A DNA stretch of 8,772 nt from an uncultured Victivallales bacterium (GTDB taxonomy: Bacteria > Verrucomicrobiota > Lentisphaeria > Oligosphaerales > JAFGRS01). This document shows positions 6,101 through 8,772 of this stretch, in pieces (the first letter of the stretch is position 1; each line of letters begins with the position of its first letter). The notes below the pieces were generated by a model that had not been told where the DNA came from, did not search any database, and was given only the letters and a program-made list of their open reading frames with translations. The position numbers were made by a program, and so were the translations under genes. The DNA lies in the NCBI GenBank assembly GCA_903834675.1, contig CAILKC010000944.1, forward strand, positions 1 to 8,772, read 5' to 3'.

Positions 6101-8265
6101 ACCCAGGTAACTGGACGAACCCCACGGCGCAGCAGGCCATTGACGTGACGAAGGCAGTCCTGACGGTGACCGCCCTGCCTCAGAGCCGCATGTATGGCGA
6201 GCCGAATCCCGAGCAGTTTCCGGTCGCCTGCGAGGGCTTTGTGAATGGAGATGACCCTGATGACCTGGACACGCCATTCCTGGCAACCTGCACGGCCACA
6301 CCGTGCAGCCCGGTGGACACGTACCCCATCGTACCTTCGGACGGTGCGGACAACAACTACGCTTTCAGCTACGTCAATGGCACGCTCACGGTGGAGCCTG
6401 CGCCGCTGGTCTGCATCGCCATCGACAAAACCAAGGAGTACGGCGAGCCCCTGCCGGCGTGCGACATCGCGTACGCGGGGCTGGTCTGCGGTGACACCGG
6501 GACGGCCGTACCACCGACGTGCCTGCACGAGGCCACGTTCGAGAGTCCTGTGGGCAAGTACCCGATCGCAATGGAAGGCGGTTCCGACCCCAACTACGAG
6601 CTGGAACTGAGACCCGGCACGCTCACCATTATTGACACCGAGACACCCTTTGCCGTCGCGATCCGCCGTATATCGCCAGCTACTGCGGAGACCAACTGGG
6701 CAGAGGTGACCTTCGCTGTCAGCTTCAGCGAACCGGTTGCGGGCCTGACCGCCGCCACTTTCGTGGTCGATGCAACCGGCGCACAGACAGCCGCAGCAGT
6801 CCTGGAAGCTGTGCCGACCGGCATTGACTGGAAACAGGTCGGGGCGGCCGATGTGTGGAGCGTACGGGTGCAGACGGCTCCCGGAGATGGTCTGCTCAGC
6901 CTGGACCTGGTCAACGGCCTTGGAGCGATCCAGGACAGAGGAGGTAACGCTCTTCGGGAATCGTTCACTGCTGGCGAATCCTACGACGTTGACCGTACGC
7001 CGCCCACCGTGGCGTCGCTCACTCCAACCAACGGGGCTGTCGAAGTGCCACTGGCACCGGCGCTGGTAGCGACGTTCTCGGAACCGGTGTTCGTCGGAAC
7101 GGGTGACATCACCATACTGCGGGCCACGGACGGCAAGGTCTTCGAAACCATTCCGGTAACGGATGGTGTGTGGATCGCCATAGCGGGGAACACGGTGACC
7201 ATCTCCCATGGCAGACTCATCGCCGGGAGCTGGTACTTCGTGCAAATGGACGCCGGCTGCTTGGTGGATGCGAAGGGAAACCCGTTTGCGGGCATCGCTG
7301 ACCCGCAGGCCTGGCGGTTCCGGGCACGGCAGTGGGTCGTGACGTTCCTGGCAAGCTCCGGGGGGAGCCTGGATGGTGACACGGAGCAGCATGTCGATGA
7401 AGGAGCCTCGACTACGGCGGTCCTTGCTGTGCCCCACTACACCTATGTATTTTCCGACTGGCGCAACGACGCGACGGTGAATCCCCTCATGTGGACAGTG
7501 AACCCGCTCGGGCTGACTGAAGTGCATGAAGACACCATTGTCACTGCATCTTTCCAGGCGGCGGCGACAGAGCACCCGGTCGGCGAATTCGAGGCACGGA
7601 TAGACGCGGCCGGCGTTGCGGCTGGCCGTGGCTGGTGGGACCTCACCGGCCCCTACTCCACGACAACGAAAGGTAACCCGCTTTCACTAGTCCTGGTCCA
7701 CGACCCCAATGGCAGACTCACGGGCACGGCGACCTACACCGTCGCCAAAGACACCGATGTCACGATGTCCATCAAGGGTAGCGTCAGAGGCAGCCGCGGC
7801 AGTATCACCATGACGGGCGCGCTCAAAGGCGCCAACGTGACGAAACTGGTGAGTGTTTCGCTGGCGCTGAACCTGACGGTGGAGACAGCCAACCATCGAC
7901 TGGTCGGGCGACTTACCGGCAGCATCAAGGCCAATGGCACGACAACGCCGGTAGACGATCCGGTGGTCCTTGACATGCCTGAGAGGATGAATGGGACCTG
8001 GACCCTGAGCTTCGACTTGGATCAGACAGGCAGAGCCATCGCCGGCACCGCCTTGCTGACCCTCTCCAACGACGTCAAACACACATTCCTCGTCCGGGGC
8101 AAGGCCGGCGCCAACAACACCGCCATACTCACTCTCTCTGGCAGTCCCACCCACCCCGCCTCAAGGGCCATCACCATCAAGACCACCATCACCACGCTGG
8201 AAGGCGGCTGGGCCAGGCTGGAGAGCTTCTCGGGCAAAGGCTATGGGCAAGTAATCGGGTGGTAG
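1..8265 (+). CDS. Giant modular extracellular protein with FGE-like, PA14 and MBG repeats (5' end missing)
   Basis: The frame is open from base 1 to the TAG at 8263-8265, giving 2754 visible residues. The codons before the GTG at 127 clearly belong to a protein domain (InlB B-repeat-like), so that GTG (Val43) is not the start; the true start is outside the window. Domain order by residue: InlB-like 1-55; first half of an FGE-like domain 64-125; PA14-like 131-274; DUF1349-like 285-453; second half of the FGE-like domain 462-641; second FGE-like domain 649-887; Calx-beta/Ig-like segment 892-998; fifteen MBG/Ig-like repeats 999-2212; Ig-like 2215-2331; Big_5-like 2332-2443; InlB-like 2444-2518; unassigned duplicated domain 2521-2754. 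Almost everything is predicted beta structure rich in Thr, Ala, Gly and Asn, as in secreted adhesins and stalk proteins. I see no hydrophobic membrane segment, LPXTG or PEP-CTERM signal at the C-terminus, so the mode of surface attachment is unknown. Secretion and a binding or scaffold role are inferred from the domain families. No operon partner is visible. Confidence 0.93.
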   Translation, partial: TQTYAGAGWYDEGTLVIRSTPVVGAHFLRWEGDLRGAPSPIDVTFTGPAEITALFRRDKTASGFVPMIGGTLSSPNADVAGFTPDIASFDMKNKEVSVLEYVAYLNDALSYGAVTMAGNVVYGRPEVRGYAAGLYGTWTWTPSDGTGQQSVTGRTFGLALDAAALVDPTKVLPTFTTGSVTSISGSFTGQIYAPALGSTSFKNEGAGTLTLKVDGTTILNNAAAGTAASTIVAFGWHTAEVVWQATTTVSMNMSWRLPGQATYTAIDTTMLRHEATTATTSVELAGTWIGDDTLNDDTISAAITPATVTADPADGYNYVFAALPKDFTFQGAVPLVGNGEAGLMVRERNDENSPYFFAGLDAAGQILCRYRSQDGGDEQTLTTGYIAQPGQLFRMQRVGNRVQAAIYRGAAWLDLLTESTEEEWLEVGDGQVVAMMAGFHSAVSSVAFTGYDFWMPDIGNNFDGCRVMNLAAENCPVQWNETVFTAKTGQDNYPTTEVTWYGAKLYCKWLRETVQNSGYDLPSEWQVEYVAGNGNTTKAANLYPWPAGAASQEYANLAGLETAGAYDGLAPVGSLAPEDGIYNLGGNAWEWTDSLYWEDGVWRTIRGGSYLLPASYAATTYRSFYGYPFYGNKSVGFRPVCNQAPENVFVAIEGGQLVSPNSGVVSFESMIDGFKMQATEVTAKQYASFLNWMSANGHTTVQGQAVEGNGAEWADGSILLNLQDHPTVRYDGASFYALAGKGMQPVVLVSAYGADLYCKWMSLTNPAFTYRLPTEWEWEYAATYGKQLDLNWAAPSAAARITGFTGTHDVASAGPDTTFNAAGVAGLFDVLGNAAEWTLSEPAFDFTRRVVRGGAYDMPEWTQTAYYRGTYRTMEYTAPDIGFRVVSTPVDAVPPEIQVPSDTLLFMERDVMEDGDVVRGYVVRNGDTGAAVTVPMVSSSPDKLIVPPAVSMAPGIGVAEFECMRTDVVILGDLLVTITVGTGGANSATDTILLRGKRMLTVTARSQVRLYGDSNPALTVSYAGFVDGDSASDLAIQPAVACIATTDSSTGTYDITVSGGSDATYAFTYEKGILTVTPRTLTVTAVARSRIYGDANPAFSVTYSGFVNGDDAGDLDTLPTATCGATPASHASAYPIVPSGGTDNNYSYTYVNGTLTVNRAALTCTAQNKVRVYGDANPALTIGYTGLKNGQTAPAVPPSASCAATAASSVGTYPIPLAGGSDSNYALTLVAGTLTIGPAPLTCAVQNKVRVYGSANPLLTIAYTGLRNGQTVPATPPAAACPATPASPVGTYAITLNGGSDLNYTMTLVAGTLAVDPAPLTCRAVDKSRAYGDANPLLTIAYTGLKNGQTTPAVQPLASCAAVVGSPVGTYPITLAGGSDSNYALTLVTGSLAVTPRTLTVTAADRSRIYGDANPVFSLTYSGFVNGDDAGDLDTLPTATCVATPASAATAYPIVPAGGADGNYSFSYVNGTLSVSPAALSCRADDRNRLYGQANPAFTVIYTGMKNGDTAPDVPPIAACAATAASNIGTYPIHLTGGGDPNYTLSLDSGTLSVSPAALTITAKDRGKVYGETASFAGTEFTVAGLLNADAVTAVTLVSTGTGAMADVAGGPYAIIPSAALGIGLGNYTIGYVSGALTIGKATPTITWLPPTPIEYGTVMGVTQLNATANTAGTFAYDPPSGTVLNAGEGQPIRADFAPADAANWTAATRTVPIGVTPALLTITADDRTKVYGEMAVFVGTEFTAIGLLNADIVTAVTLASPGAAARATVAGSPYAITPSAAVGTGLRNYAISYVQGALSLSRAVLSVTANAASRAYGAANPVFSGAVVGVVAGDSITDTYASAATPASPAGVYGPATAEAVIPKLVDPGNRLSNYAVTASNGTLTVDTAVLVITANSRGKTYRETVTLAGTEFTALGLLNADIVTAVTLASPGAAAGATVAGSPYGITPSAAGGAGLENYAIAYRDGSLTVGKATPEIVWPKPAAIVYGTALGPVRLNATANTAGTFTYTPGVGAVLNAGPAQILHGDFAPADPGNWTNPTAQQAIDVTKAVLTVTALPQSRMYGEPNPEQFPVACEGFVNGDDPDDLDTPFLATCTATPCSPVDTYPIVPSDGADNNYAFSYVNGTLTVEPAPLVCIAIDKTKEYGEPLPACDIAYAGLVCGDTGTAVPPTCLHEATFESPVGKYPIAMEGGSDPNYELELRPGTLTIIDTETPFAVAIRRISPATAETNWAEVTFAVSFSEPVAGLTAATFVVDATGAQTAAAVLEAVPTGIDWKQVGAADVWSVRVQTAPGDGLLSLDLVNGLGAIQDRGGNALRESFTAGESYDVDRTPPTVASLTPTNGAVEVPLAPALVATFSEPVFVGTGDITILRATDGKVFETIPVTDGVWIAIAGNTVTISHGRLIAGSWYFVQMDAGCLVDAKGNPFAGIADPQAWRFRARQWVVTFLASSGGSLDGDTEQHVDEGASTTAVLAVPHYTYVFSDWRNDATVNPLMWTVNPLGLTEVHEDTIVTASFQAAATEHPVGEFEARIDAAGVAAGRGWWDLTGPYSTTTKGNPLSLVLVHDPNGRLTGTATYTVAKDTDVTMSIKGSVRGSRGSITMTGALKGANVTKLVSVSLALNLTVETANHRLVGRLTGSIKANGTTTPVDDPVVLDMPERMNGTWTLSFDLDQTGRAIAGTALLTLSNDVKHTFLVRGKAGANNTAILTLSGSPTHPASRAITIKTTITTLEGGWARLESFSGKGYGQVIGW
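190..375 (+). other. FGE-like domain 1, N-terminal half
   Basis: Residues 64-125 start with FVPMIGGTL, the usual opening of FGE-sulfatase (SUMF1/PvdO) domains, followed by a strand ending in FDMKNKEVSVLEYVAYLN, which corresponds to the family's 'F.i.k.EVT..qY..FLN' segment. The same landmarks occur in order in the second FGE-like domain (FVAIEGGQL, then FKMQATEVTAKQYASFLN). The match stops near residue 123 and resumes only at residue 462, with the PA14-like and DUF1349-like domains in between. Together the two halves total about 240 residues, matching the roughly 239 of the intact copy. Confidence 0.8.
391..822 (+). other. PA14-like domain inserted in FGE-like domain 1
   Basis: Residues 131-274 have the layout of a PA14 domain: an opening GLYGTWTW, a central strand pair ISGSFTGQIYAP, the hallmark hairpin TLTLKVDGTTILNN (the 'l.vDg..li.n' motif), a GWHTAEVVW strand, and a closing SMNMSWRLPG then an I-x-x-x-x-L-R-H end. 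PA14 domains are beta-barrel modules found in glycosidases, adhesins and toxins, where many bind carbohydrate. The calcium-binding Asp-Asp pair of the sugar-binding PA14 subgroup is not evident, so sugar binding is not established. It lies wholly inside the first FGE-like domain. Confidence 0.72.
853..1359 (+). other. DUF1349-like beta-sandwich inserted in FGE-like domain 1
   Basis: Residues 285-453 resemble the concanavalin-A-like DUF1349 / laminin-G-like sandwich: GEAGLMVRE, then a S-P-Y-F-F-A-G-L strand, ILCRYRSQDGG, a 'lFRMQRVGNRVQAAIYRG..W' segment equivalent to the family's 'w.RL.R.Gn.f.a..S.dG..W', and a terminal VAMMAGFHSA strand corresponding to the 'v.vGl...s' ending. Such modules often follow PA14 or carbohydrate-binding domains in secreted enzymes and adhesins. 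The assignment rests on motif pattern only; a generic LamG-type jelly roll is the main alternative. Confidence 0.6.
1384..1923 (+). other. FGE-like domain 1, C-terminal half
   Basis: Residues 462-641 contain the strongest FGE-family signatures: VTWYGAKLYCKWLRE (family 'VsWydA.aYc.Wl'), LPSEWQVEYVAG ('LPTEaEWEyAA'), YPWP, an aligned GIYNLGGNAWEWTDS at 581-594, RGGSY at 606-610 and VGFRPV before the end. In true FGEs two cysteines follow RGGS[FYW] (human Cys336 and Cys341). Here the equivalent positions are Leu612 and Ala617, so the cysteine-based oxidase chemistry is not expected. A lectin-like or structural use of the fold is more likely, as inference. Confidence 0.88.
1945..2661 (+). other. 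FGE-like domain 2 (uninterrupted)
   Basis: Residues 649-887 form a complete FGE-sulfatase/SUMF1-type domain of usual length: FVAIEGGQL at the start, FKMQATEVTAKQYASFLN, YGADLYCKWM, YRLPTEWEWEYAA at about 770-782, GLFDVLGNAAEWT at about 826-838, RVVRGGAY ending at 856, and IGFRVV at the end. It aligns with domain 1 on both sides of that domain's insertion. The positions of the two catalytic cysteines are Met858 and Gln863, so it too appears non-catalytic. The insertion point of domain 1 corresponds to the loop after AVEG in this copy. Confidence 0.88.
2674..2994 (+). other. Calx-beta/Ig-like strand-rich segment
   Basis: Residues 892-998 link the FGE-like pair to the repeat array. The pattern, a strand with 'LLFMERD', a 'Y-V-V-R-N-G-D-T' turn, 'SSSPDKLIVPPAVSMAPG' and 'FECMRTDVVILGD' followed by an ITV strand, resembles Calx-beta or related Ig-like modules in which a 'VP..V.i..G...a.F.v...dd...g' string recurs. 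It is a single copy here and the family assignment is tentative. Confidence 0.4.
2995..4671 (+). repeat. Repeats 1-7: alternating A-type and B-type MBG units
   Basis: Units 1 (2995), 2 (3238) and 6 (4192) are A-type: 81 residues, 'LTVTA...R.YGD.NP', 'GF V[ND]GD', one cysteine. Units 3 (3481), 4 (3718), 5 (3955) and 7 (4435) are B-type: 79 residues, 'L[TS]C', 'YTG[LM][KR]NG[QD]T', two cysteines 38 residues apart. The order is A-A-B-B-B-A-B. Bases 3226-3254 are identical to 4180-4208, and similarity at the same 954-base offset continues through unit 6 versus unit 2, more weakly into unit 7 versus unit 3. The pair at 6157 (A-like) and 6403 (B-like) repeats the same A-B order at the far end of the array. 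Confidence 0.85.
4672..6156 (+). repeat. Repeats 8-13: YGE-type MBG units paired with a second Ig type
   Basis: Units 8 (4672), 10 (5158) and 12 (5671) are 85-residue MBG variants with 'YGE' (Y-R-E in unit 12), 'GTEFT..GLLNAD.VTAVTL' and 'G.PY.I.PSAA.G.GL.NY'. Units 9 (4927) and 13 (5926) are 77-residue modules of the YGT/LNATANTAG type. Unit 11 (5413) is an 86-residue MBG variant with 'YGAANPVFSG'. The order makes three two-domain units: 8-9, 10-11 and 12-13. Units 10 and 12 are close at the DNA level at an offset of 513 bases, while units 9 and 13 differ mostly at codon third positions, suggesting an older copy. Confidence 0.82.
6157..6636 (+). repeat. Repeats 14-15: terminal A-B MBG pair
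   Basis: Unit 14 (6157-6402) is A-like: 'LTVTALPQSRMYGEPNP', 'GFVNGDDPDDLDT', and 'NNYAFSYVNGTLTV' near its end, closest to units 2 and 6. Unit 15 (6403-6636) is B-like with 'PLVCIA' and 'GSDPNYEL'. Both carry extra cysteines compared with the other units (codons at 6229, 6289 and 6304; 6412, 6454-6465 region, 6487 and 6520). They close the array and pass directly into a non-MBG Ig-like domain. Confidence 0.82.
6643..6993 (+). other. Bacterial Ig-like domain
   Basis: Residues 2215-2331 follow an Ig-like pattern common in bacterial surface proteins: 'I.RISP', 'AEVTFAVSFSEPVAGLTAATF' (family 'v.ftVtFSepVtGv...df'), then 'VWSVRVQTAPGDGLLSLDL', 'IQDRGGNAL' and a 'YDVD' end before the next domain. 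The SEPV and 'D.gGN.l' motifs are the most telling. It follows the MBG array without a linker. Confidence 0.65.
6994..7329 (+). other. Big_5/SbsA-like Ig domain
   Basis: Residues 2332-2443 match the SbsA-like Ig (Big_5) pattern: 'RTPPTVASLTPTNGAVEVPL' opening, 'LVATFSEPVFVGTGDITIL', 'VTISHGRLIAGSWYFVQM' and 'LVDAKGNPFAGI...WRFRAR' at the end. These domains occur in S-layer and other cell-surface proteins, usually as rigid spacers. Confidence 0.8.
7330..7554 (+). other. Second InlB B-repeat-like module
   Basis: Residues 2444-2518 repeat the InlB B-repeat-like layout: a 'WVVTFLASSGGSLDGD' first strand, 'VDEGASTTAVLAVPHYTYVFSDW' (Gly turn, then Pro, Phe and Trp core), and a last strand ending 'DTIVTASF'. 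It is related in pattern to the module at the left edge of the window and separates the Ig-like spacers from the C-terminal domain. Confidence 0.75.
7561..8262 (+). other. C-terminal beta-rich domain, internally duplicated, family not recognised
   Basis: Residues 2521-2754 form a domain I cannot assign. It contains two similar halves of about 90-100 residues. The first (about 7630-7938) has 'GRLTGTATYTV', 'SIKGSVRGSRGSITMTGALKG' split across two strands, and 'RLVGRLTGSI'. The second (about 7987-8247) has 'GRAIAGTALLTL', 'LVRGKAGANNTAILTLSG' and 'SFSGKGYG'. In each the order is G-x-x-x-G-T-A, then a strand with a Lys/Arg-Gly turn, then L/M-T/S-G, ending with a Gly-rich 'G.g' strand. The alternating hydrophobic and polar residues suggest beta-meanders or small barrels. 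It sits where an anchor would be expected, so attachment to the cell is one possibility, but nothing in the sequence shows it. Confidence 0.55.
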
Positions 8266-8302
8266 GGCTGGGCGGGATGATCAAGCGCTGCCGTCCGCAA
8301 AT

Positions 8303-8321
8303 CAGGGATTCACAATCTCTG
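8303..8321 (+). terminator. Hairpin shortly after the giant gene, possible terminator
   Basis: CAGGGATT and AATCTCTG form an 8-pair stem (one G-U wobble) around a CAC loop, 37 bases after the stop codon at 8265. The position suits a transcription terminator, but no T-run follows, so this is not a canonical intrinsic terminator. Confidence 0.25.
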
Positions 8322-8450
8322 GGCGCACACCTACACGTTGGTTACACTGGGGCTCCACGGCTGGCTGGTACCCGGAGGCTGCCATCCGGTGCCTAGTATC
8401 CAGCCTCGCCCGTGCAAATCATTGATTCTCAAGCATATATTACCTTCTTG

Positions 8451-8466
8451 AAGAAGCACGCTTCTT
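8451..8466. repeat. Short inverted repeat, hairpin-capable
   Basis: AAGAAGC at 8451-8457 is the exact reverse complement of GCTTCTT at 8460-8466. A further CTTCTT at 8444-8449 could pair with AAGAAG instead, giving two mutually exclusive pairings. No T-run follows on either strand. It lies between two convergent genes, where a bidirectional termination role is possible but unproven. Confidence 0.3.
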
Positions 8467-8618
8467 GCCTCCGCAACCCCGCTGAAACGCCCCTCGGGCC
8501 GAACGCCACCCCTGTGCCTCATTTGATCCCCCACGTAGAACACCCCATCCCCCGCTGAATTCGCCCATTTTCGGCGGAAAACCCCCGGTACCGCCTGGCA
8601 GAAATCAGCCGATTGCGC

Positions 8619-8772
8619 TCAACGGCACACTGCCTGCGAGCGGCGCGTGGTCATCTGCATCATGCCGAAGTACTGGTCGAGGATGCGGAAGTCGTTCTCC
8701 TGCAGCCAGCGGCTGAAGATCAGCGTCACCGCCTCGGCGGTTGAGATGGAGGGGTCGGAGCAGAGCACGCCG
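8619..8772 (-). CDS. Transposase-like protein, C-terminal fragment (runs off the window)
   Basis: On the - strand, 50 codons followed by TGA (8619-8621) read a sequence with 'DPSISTAEAV', then 'IFSRWLQENDFRILDQYFGM'. This resembles the segment near the C-terminus of DDE-type transposases in which a 'RW.QENdF.yl..hFGi' string holds the catalytic glutamate (Arg, three residues, Glu). The N-terminal part lies beyond base 8772. The stop comes only about 20 residues after that motif; related proteins as I recall them continue further, so the gene may be a truncated or frameshifted remnant. It is convergent with the giant gene. No terminal inverted repeat could be paired because the other end is outside the window. 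Family placement is by motif memory only. Confidence 0.5.
   Translation of the reverse strand, partial: GVLCSDPSISTAEAVTLIFSRWLQENDFRILDQYFGMMQMTTRRSQAVCR

Larger units (their letters stand above)
2995..6636 (+). repeat. Array of fifteen MBG/Ig-like repeats
   Basis: Fifteen consecutive modules of 77-86 residues start at 2995, 3238, 3481, 3718, 3955, 4192, 4435, 4672, 4927, 5158, 5413, 5671, 5926, 6157 and 6403. Thirteen follow the MBG 'YGX' pattern: an opening L-T-[VCI]-x-A strand, x-x-Y-G-[DSQEA], a middle 'Y.G...GD/Q' or 'GLLNAD' segment, 'G.YpI....G....NY' and a closing 'G.Lt[VI]..A' strand that joins directly to the next unit. The modules at 4927 and 5926 are a different Ig-like type (opening T-P-x-I-x-W, then E/VYGT and LNATANTAG). 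Such arrays form extended stalks in bacterial surface proteins. There are no linkers between units. Several units are close at the DNA level, indicating recent tandem duplication. Confidence 0.9.
8266..8618. other. Intergenic region without a credible gene
   Basis: These 353 bases lie between the stop codon of the giant gene and the stop codon of the convergent transposase-like frame. A - strand open frame at 8331-8543 has no recognisable protein pattern and ends without a partner, so I do not call it. The region holds several small inverted repeats (8303-8321, 8363-8405, 8444-8466, 8568-8581). I see no tRNA, promoter pair or clear insertion-sequence end. Confidence 0.6.

Noticed and set aside
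2995..6636. CRISPR or other noncoding direct-repeat array
   Set aside because: The periodicity of 231-258 bases is a multiple of three, follows protein domain borders and preserves one reading frame; it is a coding domain repeat.
5041..7575. Very long open frame on the - strand opposite the giant gene (844 codons), and a similar one at 3241-4065
   Set aside because: Both are in the antisense frame whose codons mirror the sense codons exactly, so a stop appears only where the sense strand uses TTA, CTA or TCA. These codons are rare in this GC-rich gene (the frames end at TCA 5041 and CTA 3241). The translations show Arg/His-rich shadow sequence with no domain pattern.
8200..8265. C-terminal sorting signal (LPXTG or PEP-CTERM) or membrane anchor
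   Set aside because: The last residues are polar and Gly-rich, ending in YGQVIGW, with no sorting motif, hydrophobic helix or basic tail.
8331..8543. A 70-codon open frame on the - strand in the intergenic region
   Set aside because: It begins at a GTG, has no recognisable motif, and lies just downstream of and in the same frame as the TGA that ends the transposase-like fragment; it is most likely chance or read-through remnant.

Overview
The window is dominated by one giant gene on the + strand. It is open at the left edge and ends at the TAG at 8263-8265, leaving 2754 residues visible. Only its 3' part is here: the start codon, any secretion signal and the promoter lie to the left of base 1. 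Residue numbers below count the codon at bases 1-3 as residue 1. The rest of the window is about 350 bases without a credible gene, then the 3' end of a convergent transposase-like reading frame on the - strand that runs off the right edge.

The giant protein is a mosaic of extracellular beta-rich modules. In order they are: an InlB B-repeat-like module (1-165); a formylglycine-generating-enzyme-like (FGE/SUMF1) domain split into two halves (190-375 and 1384-1923), with a PA14-like domain (391-822) and a DUF1349-like beta-sandwich (853-1359) inserted in it; a second, uninterrupted FGE-like domain (1945-2661); a Calx-beta/Ig-like strand-rich segment (2674-2994); a run of fifteen 77-86 residue Ig-like repeats, mostly of the MBG 'YGX' type (2995-6636); two more Ig-like domains (6643-6993 and a Big_5/SbsA-like domain 6994-7329); a second InlB B-repeat-like module (7330-7554); and a C-terminal domain I do not recognise that looks internally duplicated (7561-8262). 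I see no membrane segment, LPXTG motif or PEP-CTERM tail at the C-terminus.

The likely role is a very long secreted or surface-attached protein: a stalk of stacked beta domains carrying lectin-like (FGE fold, PA14, DUF1349-like) binding modules. This is inference from domain content. Both FGE-like domains lack the two catalytic cysteines of true formylglycine-generating enzymes, so binding or structure is more plausible than catalysis.

The base composition is GC-rich by eye. Giant proteins combining FGE-like, PA14, MBG and InlB modules are typical of environmental bacteria of the Planctomycetes-Verrucomicrobia-Lentisphaerae/Kiritimatiellae group, so that is my best guess for the host, with moderate confidence at most. 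No CRISPR array, tRNA, rRNA, riboswitch or phage gene is visible. The most interesting content is the architecture of the giant gene (domain-in-domain insertion, higher-order repeat organisation with traces of recent duplication and mosaicism, patterned cysteines, unassigned C-terminal domain), not a multi-gene system.
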